In this document: positions 57,024 through 64,000 of the stretch, in pieces
Position numbering within the stretch: position 1 is the first letter of the stretch
How the letters are laid out: each line of letters opens with the position of its first letter
NCBI GenBank assembly: GCA_001600695.1
Contig: BCKQ01000001.1
Span: 1,392,722 to 1,456,721 of the forward strand
Length of the DNA stretch: 64,000 nt
Reading direction: 5' to 3'
Source of the DNA: Ascoidea asiatica
Lineage: Eukaryota; Ascomycota; Saccharomycetes; Ascoideales; Ascoideaceae
Translations under genes and position numbers: made by a program
The notes under the pieces: model-generated
What the model saw: the letters and a program-made list of their open reading frames with translations, nothing else
What the model was told of the DNA's origin: nothing
Database searches by the model: none

Positions 57024-58871
57024 ATGCTGCAATTTTCTTCTTCAAATATTCCTCCATTTTTCGATTTTGATAATATGAATATAAATAACATGAGTTTAAA
57101 CAATTTCAATAATATAAATGGTGTTAATAATTTAAGGGTAAATACTCCAACTTTAAATTATGAGTCAATTAATTCTCCAAATCCTTCAGTTTCAACCAAT
57201 ACAAATCAAAATTCAGATAATTTGAACATGAATTTAAATTTTGATCAATTTATAAAATCTGAACCTTGTAATACTCCTCCACTTCCTCCAAATCAAATGA
57301 ATTCATTATTAAATCCAAATATCTTTAATAATCAAATCAATAATCAACTTTTATTTCAAAATATTTCAAATGAACAATTTTCAAATTCTAATTATAATAT
57401 GAATGATGATAATAATAACAATAATAATAATAATAATAGTTTACTTAATCTTAACTTGAATGCTCAAGATGCTAAAAATCAATATATTAATATGATTGGT
57501 TTACAACAACTTCAATCTCAATCACACCAACAACAACAACATTCACAACCTCCATTATTCAATTTAAACAATCAATTATTTCCACATTCAAATCAATCTT
57601 TATTATATGGAGATTTTTTCATTTCACAACAATATCTTCATAATTCAGATCATTCTGATTTTGCTACAAGTACAACTTTAAATAATTTCTCTGATTTTCC
57701 AACTTCTCCTGCTTTAGATGATACAATTTCAACTAGAAGAACTAGCATTATCAGTGAACCTTCAACTATGTCAAGTATGCTGGGTTCTCCATTTTCTGTT
57801 TCTTCAAATGCTACTGCTATTACTGATATGAATATTACTCCTTATACTCATACTCCACAAAATAAATTATTTTTAGATCCTAATGTACAATTTCCTACAA
57901 ATAATTTCAATATTAATAATTATAATCTTAATCATAATATTAATCCAAATCTTAATCATAATCTTTTAAATATTAATTCAATTCAACAAAATGATCATAC
58001 TCCACTTATGAGTAAATATCCTTCAAGTAAATTTAGAGTTGTAAGAGGTGTTAGTTCTGGTGGTAGTGCAACAAGACCTCCAAGAAGTTCAAGAAGTCAT
58101 TCTCATGTTCGTTATATTCCAGTTTCATTAAATTTAGAAAATATTTCTGTTAAATCTTTATGTAATCCAGATTGGAATAAAGAAGAAAAACTTGATCAAA
58201 GAAGAATTATTAGAATTGAAAGAAGACAAAGTGGTTCAAAAATAACGGCAACTTTTTCAATTGTTGGATCTGCTAAAGAAAATCCAAAACCTAAACCCGC
58301 TTCAAGTGATTGTGAAGTTTTAGAAATTAGTTGTCTTGAATCTTTTAGTGATATAGATAATGGTAATAGTGCTGAAGGTAAAAAGAAAGCATATTATATT
58401 ACTAGTGTTGAAGTTATTAAAATTGTTGAATTATTAATTAGTACTGAATTAAGTGATGCTGCTGAAAAAAGACGTGAAAGAGGTAGAATAAGATCTAATT
58501 TAGTACCATTTTGGTCAAAAAAAATCTCAACAAGACCAACATCAAGATATACATCTCCAAATTGTAATTCTTCAAGTTCTGCTTCTAATTCAAGTTCAAG
58601 TTTAAGTCCAAAAGTGAAATGTAAAGAAGAATCTCCTGAAAGTTCAGGAATAAATTCAAGATCAAGTTCACCGATTTCAAGTTCAACAAAACCAATTGAA
58701 GAATATAAAGTTCTTTTAGCTAAAAGAATTATGGGATATGAAATTAGAAAACCAAGAGGTTTTGATAAAGAAGTTAGAATTTTACAATGGGAAAATCTTG
58801 AATTAGGTTTAAAAAGAGCATTACAAAGTTATTATGTTGAAATACCTTATAGTGAAAATATCAATTTTTAA
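57024..58871 (+). CDS. Medusa (MedA)-family developmental regulator
   Basis: The product is 615 residues. The first 325 are Asn/Gln/Ser-rich (including a Gln/His run near 155-172), typical of fungal transcriptional regulators. The conserved part starts near 330: KFRVVRGVSSGGSATRPPR, RRIIRIERRQSGSKITATFSIV, SCLESF, YYITSVEVIKIVELLI, RRERGRIRSNLVPFW, and near the end KRIMGYEIRKPRGFDKEVRILQWENLELGLKRALQSYY. Motif order matches the family of Aspergillus MedA, which controls conidiophore development, adhesion and biofilm. Yeast filamentous-growth regulators may be related, but I cannot assign an orthologue. It has no recognised DNA-binding domain. Its upstream region of almost 10 kb is far larger than any other here, suggesting complex control. 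Confidence 0.72.
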   Translation: MLQFSSSNIPPFFDFDNMNINNMSLNNFNNINGVNNLRVNTPTLNYESINSPNPSVSTNTNQNSDNLNMNLNFDQFIKSEPCNTPPLPPNQMNSLLNPNIFNNQINNQLLFQNISNEQFSNSNYNMNDDNNNNNNNNNSLLNLNLNAQDAKNQYINMIGLQQLQSQSHQQQQHSQPPLFNLNNQLFPHSNQSLLYGDFFISQQYLHNSDHSDFATSTTLNNFSDFPTSPALDDTISTRRTSIISEPSTMSSMLGSPFSVSSNATAITDMNITPYTHTPQNKLFLDPNVQFPTNNFNINNYNLNHNINPNLNHNLLNINSIQQNDHTPLMSKYPSSKFRVVRGVSSGGSATRPPRSSRSHSHVRYIPVSLNLENISVKSLCNPDWNKEEKLDQRRIIRIERRQSGSKITATFSIVGSAKENPKPKPASSDCEVLEISCLESFSDIDNGNSAEGKKKAYYITSVEVIKIVELLISTELSDAAEKRRERGRIRSNLVPFWSKKISTRPTSRYTSPNCNSSSSASNSSSSLSPKVKCKEESPESSGINSRSSSPISSSTKPIEEYKVLLAKRIMGYEIRKPRGFDKEVRILQWENLELGLKRALQSYYVEIPYSENINF

Positions 58872-60936
58872 ATTTTTAAATTTTTGTTTATATATAATTT
58901 ATTATTTTTTTTAAAAATTTTTTTTGTTTATTAATGCTGTGTTTATTGTGAATATTCTTTATTCTATACATTTTTATTTGTTTATTGCTTGCTAAATTTT
59001 TTAATTATAGTATCATCACATTCTTTCCTTTAAAGTTAATTGTTAATTCCCTTGTTATTTTATTTACACTAGTTTTCATTTCAGTGCGTTTTTTTTTTCA
59101 ATTTTATTTTTTAGTGTTTTTTTTTTTGTTTTCGTTATTATTATTTTTCAAAAAAATAAAAAAAAATTTATGTATTATAGAAAATAATTATAAATAATTT
59201 AATCAATACATTAATTATATTTATTAGTCAATCATTCAATCTATTATGTAATTACTTGTATTCAATTCGGTTTTTTGTTTGAAAATACTTGAGAGGGAAT
59301 TGAAAAAAAAAAAAATTAAATGAATCTGGCCGCCATAATTGGGTTGAGTTGTTAAGTACTTGTATTGAGTAATAATACTTCTGACTATTGAGGATCTGCG
59401 AAAAGAATCAATTGAAATTGATATTATGTGTTAAGAAGGTATTAATGATGAGCAAGAAGAAAATACCTTTATGAAATTATTATCAGTGGTCAATAATTAA
59501 TAATATTTCAAAATGAGTAGAAGTATTAAAGTATCTTAAAAGGAAGATAAATTGTGAAAATGTGCAAGATGAGAGGAATTTAAACTAAATTACGATACGA
59601 GTTAACAAACCAGGAAGAAATCAGAAAAAAAGAGATGAAAAAAGATGAAAAAAGATGAAAAGAGATGAAAAGAGATGGAAAAAGAAGGTGTATACAATTC
59701 ATTGATGTTCAATGATTCCAATAGTGATGAATTTTGAGTATTCACCTATGGTATTATTTAAAAATACGAGAGAATTTAACATTACTTACTTCATTACATC
59801 TCAAAAGGTAAGTAACCAACTTACTTGTCTAGTGACTTGTATGAGCAATGAGAATATTACAGAATATTGTAGAAAATCAATTTGATAAAATTCTTTATGT
59901 TGGTGTTCACAAGTTAAAATAAAAATTTAAGCGAAATGAATGATTAATCACAATGTTATTCATAAGAAGTAATGAATGAAAATTTTTCATTTTATAGGGT
60001 ATTCAAAAATGTTTTCAAAAGAGTTTTAAACAAGTAGTGACTGTGACTGTGGTATTCAAACTCTTTACACCTTTCACATTTTCATTATCAGAGAGATAAG
60101 AGATGATACACACATGCTTATCGTAAACTGAAATAGAAGACAAAAGCAAATTATCAATGTGATATATTACAATGAGTGGTTTTATCATTTTCAGATCGTA
60201 TTTGAATAAAAGCTAGCTAACAATTCCAATAAAGCAAATCAAACATCAAACAATTGAAGCAAACTACTCAAAGTAAACAATTCTAGGCGAATAATCGAAC
60301 CGAATAAATAAAGCAAATAACTCGAATAAAGCAAGTTTTGAAACGATGCTGAGGATTTGAGGGAACGAAAGATCCATTATTTTGCTCCTTTGTGCCGGTC
60401 CCAGGGGGCTTACACGGGTGTGGATAGACACAAATAGTGCCGAGGAGTGCATTTTGGTGGTAGCTGCCTCAATACGACAGGGGATTTTTATTCGTCAACT
60501 CTCTATCTTTTAATTAGTGGAGAATAAAGAAAGAAGATTCAAGATTTAAATTCCAATATTATATTATTTATTGATCATTTATACTTATATTCGTGTTTAT
60601 ATCTATTGATTGAGATTCACATTCATATTCTCAAATAATTTACGAAACAAACAAGTTTGCTTATTTGCAATTAAGTTCTCTGTCTTATTATTGAAGTTTG
60701 CTCAATTGAATCAAATAAAATTGAAGTTCATAATGATTTCATTTTAACGTTTTATTACTTTTTTATATTGCAAATTTCATTTACAAGTACTTATCTATTT
60801 ACGAGTTTACAAAATTGAATTGAATTAAAAGAAAAAAAAAAATTTTAAATTTGGTTAGAATATGTTTAATTATTGATTAGTTTTTGAATATTTGTGAATT
60901 TTTTATTTTATTATTTTATCATTAGTTTTTATAGTT
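58872..60936. other. 2-kb intergenic region between convergent genes
   Basis: This lies between the 3' ends of the MedA-family gene and YTP1, where no promoter is expected. It is T-rich to 59300, then mixed, with a perfect-period 10-bp array at 59634-59683. A GC-rich island lies at about 60340-60480, with AGGGG-type (STRE-like) elements. No gene is recognised. Confidence 0.5.
59634..59683. repeat. 10-bp tandem array (GATGAAAARA), five units
   Basis: Five units of GATGAAAAAA/GATGAAAAGA with constant 10-bp period, close to one helical turn, on the + strand in a non-coding region. Confidence 0.85.
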
Positions 60937-62409
60937 TCATTCGGATTGATGTGTAAGTACGCTATCCAATTCAAAACTATCATTATAATTATTATGATTA
61001 TTATGATTAATTTCATTATTTTCATTATTCTCATTATTTAGATTAGAGTTATTTAAAGATAAATATTGAGAATTTTCATAATCTTCTTTTGGAATACCAA
61101 TTAAATAAAGATAAAATTCTAATAAAGATAAAATCCAAAGATAAATTAAAAAAGCTGCGGATGTAATTACCATAATATATGCAGAATGATCAATATGAAA
61201 TGAATTAACTAATTTCAATTGCTCTTCATTTGCAGACATGAATAATAAACCAGATTCAACTAAACCAAAAGAAGGTAAATATTGAAATGATAAAATTTCA
61301 TTTAAATATGATTTTTTATCTTTTAAAATAAATGAAATTTCTATAATTCTTGAAATTCCGGATAAAATTAAAGATAAACCAAAAAAAAAATGAATTTTTG
61401 TACTTAATTCTAATTTTTGAACATGAACACTCATTGCCCAACCTGTAAATATTAAAATTAATGAAGGTATAAAACTTCTTTTATTTTTTCTTGATAAAAA
61501 AATTCCAAGTAAACCACCAGACCACCAAATTATACCCATTGAAGTATGTTGAAAATCTGAATGACTCCAAGGTTCTTTACCCCATCTATGTTCAGTCCAA
61601 GTATTTACAAAACCCCAAGCTGTGATAACAATTGAATCATAAAATTCTTGAGAATTTTTCTGATTTTTACCAGTTCTTAACCATGGTATAATTAAAATTA
61701 TTGCCATTATTGAACCATATAAAATAAATGAACTACCCATTATACCATGAGCTAAACATTGTCCAGTATGAGAATCTCTACAAAAACCTAATAAAGCAAT
61801 AGGAGCTAAACAAATTTTAACCCAACCTGTTAATAAAGTTAAAATTGATAAAATTTTATGTAAAATTATTAAATTTTTTTCAGTTGATTTAATATAAAAA
61901 TTTTCAAAAATTTTATTTTTATTTAAAAAATTTGAACCATTTGATAAAGAACCTATAAAAGATGTTAAACATGATAAAATCATTAAAAACCATGCAGTTC
62001 CTCTTGAAGTTCTATTTTCAATATTATTTGAATCTGGAAATCTTAAAAAAATAGCTTCCAAGATTGAATAAATAGTTGAAATATATTGAATAAAAATAAA
62101 AGAAATATGATAATTAGCTAATGAAAAAACCATTGAAATTGAAGGTAATATTAATAAAAAAAATAAAGATGCTAATAAATGAAACACTTTTGATCCAACA
62201 TTTTTAGGATGAGAAGTATCTGAATCATTATCTGAACTCATATCCATACCCATATCCATATCCGAAATTGAATTTGAAATTGAATTAGGAATTGAAATTG
62301 CAGAAGAATCTGGGGATGCAGTAACTAAACAGCCAAGAAATAAGATGAGCAAATAACTCCACAAAAGTGAAGAATGCTTATTTTTAACAGGAAAAGGAAT
62401 TGAAATCAT
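60937..62409 (-). CDS. YTP1: Polytopic membrane protein Ytp1
   Basis: The product is 490 residues (S. cerevisiae Ytp1 about 459). A signal-like hydrophobic N-terminus is followed by a short Met/Asp/Ser segment (DMDMGMDMSSDND) and then around nine to eleven hydrophobic segments. Conserved family marks are LLASLFFLLILPSISMVFSLANYH, LTGWVKICLAPIALLGFC, the conserved charged segment NTWTEHRWGKEPWSHSDFQHTSMGIIWWSGGLLG with several His and Trp, and GWAMSVHVQKLELSTKIHFFFG. The C-terminus is a cytosolic Asn-rich tail. S. cerevisiae Ytp1 was noted for resemblance to electron-transport membrane proteins, but its function is unknown; the His-rich stretch makes metal or haem binding a possibility only. 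Confidence 0.85.
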   Translation of the reverse strand: MISIPFPVKNKHSSLLWSYLLILFLGCLVTASPDSSAISIPNSISNSISDMDMGMDMSSDNDSDTSHPKNVGSKVFHLLASLFFLLILPSISMVFSLANYHISFIFIQYISTIYSILEAIFLRFPDSNNIENRTSRGTAWFLMILSCLTSFIGSLSNGSNFLNKNKIFENFYIKSTEKNLIILHKILSILTLLTGWVKICLAPIALLGFCRDSHTGQCLAHGIMGSSFILYGSIMAIILIIPWLRTGKNQKNSQEFYDSIVITAWGFVNTWTEHRWGKEPWSHSDFQHTSMGIIWWSGGLLGIFLSRKNKRSFIPSLILIFTGWAMSVHVQKLELSTKIHFFFGLSLILSGISRIIEISFILKDKKSYLNEILSFQYLPSFGLVESGLLFMSANEEQLKLVNSFHIDHSAYIMVITSAAFLIYLWILSLLEFYLYLIGIPKEDYENSQYLSLNNSNLNNENNENNEINHNNHNNYNDSFELDSVLTHQSE

Positions 62410-64000
62410 TTCTAAAGATTATTATCAGTAACCAAGGAACAAAATAACTTTTTTCATTTAATAAACAATAATGAATAACCTAAAAAAAGAATTGAAATAT
62501 ATAAGAATATATTATTTTCTCAAGTCAATGATTAAATATATTAAACCCCATGAATAAATACAGTATATTAATACAATCAATGTAAATAAAGAGAAAATTG
62601 CCAGAATGCTGCTGAACCAAATTATTGTTAGGCTATTGCGGCTAGCTTTTTGCAATGCTGCACCTGAGACTAGCCAGTAACAATATTAGTGGTACTGTAA
62701 CTGTTACTGGAGCTGGAGCTGGAGCTGAGTCTGGAACCATTTAAAAGTGCCGAGAGACCACATCCACGGGTCTCCTTTCATGGACTAATGAAAACAATTT
62801 TGAAATATCGTTTTTAATGGGAATAGAAATGATAATCAGAAGAGTAAATGAGGATTGTAGTTGAAGGCGAAGAGTAATCAGTTGGATTTACTTCCAGGGA
62901 TATAATTCTAAAGTTCTTCTGTAAGTAATTATTTGAAGGTGGATACCCAAACACTCCTATGTTAATTGAATCAAAAGATGAAAACATTAAATAGCAAAAT
63001 GATAAGTTTTAATGAATATAATGAAATTAATTTTTCATTATTAGTATTTATAAATAGTGAAGGATTCTAAGAAGTGAAACTTTTCAAAATAGAAAGTAAA
63101 TAACAAAATTAAAAATTACTTTTAAATTTGAAAAATTTTATTCATTGGAAAAAAATAGTTGATCTAATTGAGATGGACATATTTTTTGAAAATTTATTGC
63201 TTTTGAAATACTGATTTCTTTTACAGAATTTATTTTCTTAAAGAAATTATTTCTCAGATCTGAATAACTTAGAATATGAGCAAAGGATATTTTTATTTTT
63301 CCATATTCAAAATAGCTTTTTGAAAATTTCAGTATTCTGGTAAATTTTTAAATGATTAGATTAATTGCTGATTGTTGTTATTCTCCAAAATCAAATCTAA
63401 CAATATGATTCTGAAAACACAAAACATGCAACTTCAAAAACTTCAATATATAATCACAATAATCAATATGCCATGAATAAGATTGTAATTTTTGCAATCT
63501 TTGAGAGTACAAAGTATTGATTTAATTTGAAAAAAAAGTTTGTGAGATTTGAAATAAACATATACCAATAAAATAGATATGTACAGTAAGTATGTTTATA
63601 AAAGTCTGGTGAATTCATATTTCCTGATTTGAAAACCAAAGTAAAGATTTACATATTTGACAATTTCATGAATCCAATTTGATGATAAACTATTGAACTT
63701 TGAAAATACTTAGGATTTAAATGATTTCTTTAATTATTATTTCCAGTTTGAAATGGAAAACTAATTTTAATTTGAATTTGAATTTATCATTAAAGAACTT
63801 TAACATTGGAAAATCTTTCATTCAAGTACCATTTGTATTTAAATCTGAATTCTTTTTGACAACACATTTTTTGTTAATCAGATTGATTTTTTCCAGAACA
63901 CTGTAATGCTGTATCTTAAAATACTGCCCTCATCTCAGATGTAACTTTACAAAACTTTTCTAACCTGTCTATTAGTAGCAGCTGGTGAATTGTATTTGCA
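62410..64000. promoter_or_regulatory. YTP1 upstream region to the window end
   Basis: A GC-richer island (about 62605-62785) has nested inverted repeats (GGCTAG/CTAGCC and CAGTAAC/GTTACTG) and three GGAGCT units. It lies 200-375 bp before YTP1 and is its likely promoter. From 62900 to 64000 the DNA is AT-rich with only short frames, and I see no gene. Confidence 0.45.

Noticed and set aside
59747-59830. AAGGTAAGT near 59807, resembling a 5' splice site after a short frame
   Set aside because: The preceding frame is only about 20 codons and no matching downstream exon or branch/acceptor pair could be supported.

Overview
The window is nuclear DNA of a budding yeast (Saccharomycotina). It is strongly AT-rich, its proteins carry long Asn-rich runs, and most genes have clear yeast orthologues. 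At least five genes have spliceosomal introns with GTAAGT or GTATGT donors and mostly TACTAAC-like branch points. The introns in GUK1, MRL1 and the 1205-residue unknown gene, a PITH-domain protein and a Medusa-family (MedA) regulator point away from Saccharomyces itself towards another, possibly early-branching, yeast lineage. The species cannot be named from the sequence, and CTG codons are too rare at conserved sites to show how CUG is read.

Layout: the 3' end of an unidentified gene (1-172), CYK3 (-), a 4.5-kb gap, TEF1 (+), MRL1 (-, one intron), an unrecognised 1205-residue gene (+, one intron), YPT7 (+), GUK1 (+, 7-nt first exon), RAD52 (-), HEM2 (-), an Alba-like gene resembling POP6 (+), a PITH-domain gene (-), a KH-domain gene (-), an ECM32/MTT1-type helicase (-), EFM2 (+), RPL7 (+, two introns, with a box C/D snoRNA in the second), PSF2 (-), ARG2 (+), SRP72 (+), COQ8 (-), CDC14 (+) and RPL40 (-, 8-nt first exon). 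A gap of almost 10 kb follows, then a MedA-family regulator (+) and YTP1 (-). I recognise no tRNA, rRNA, transposon or CRISPR.

Most genes are housekeeping and unrelated in function. Translation and its modification are well represented: TEF1, RPL7, RPL40, EFM2 (elongation-factor methylation), SRP72 (targeting), and a guide snoRNA for 25S rRNA. Chromosome replication, repair and cell cycle are represented by RAD52, PSF2, CDC14 and CYK3. Short GC-rich islands in the AT background mark most promoters. Recognisable sites include a Gcn4-type site before ARG2, MBF-like sites before PSF2 and Tbf1/Homol-D-like sites before RPL7.

The most unusual parts are: (i) the gene-free region before the MedA-family gene, with several GC islands, repeated ACGTGG-type sites, a degenerate 12-bp tandem array and an in-frame upstream ORF; (ii) the RPL7-intron snoRNA, whose guide register points to the snR39b target rather than that of snR39/snR59; (iii) an MRL1 intron that puts the cytosolic sorting tail on its own exon; and (iv) an abrupt GC-rich 3' end of ARG2 followed by a 350-bp purine tract.
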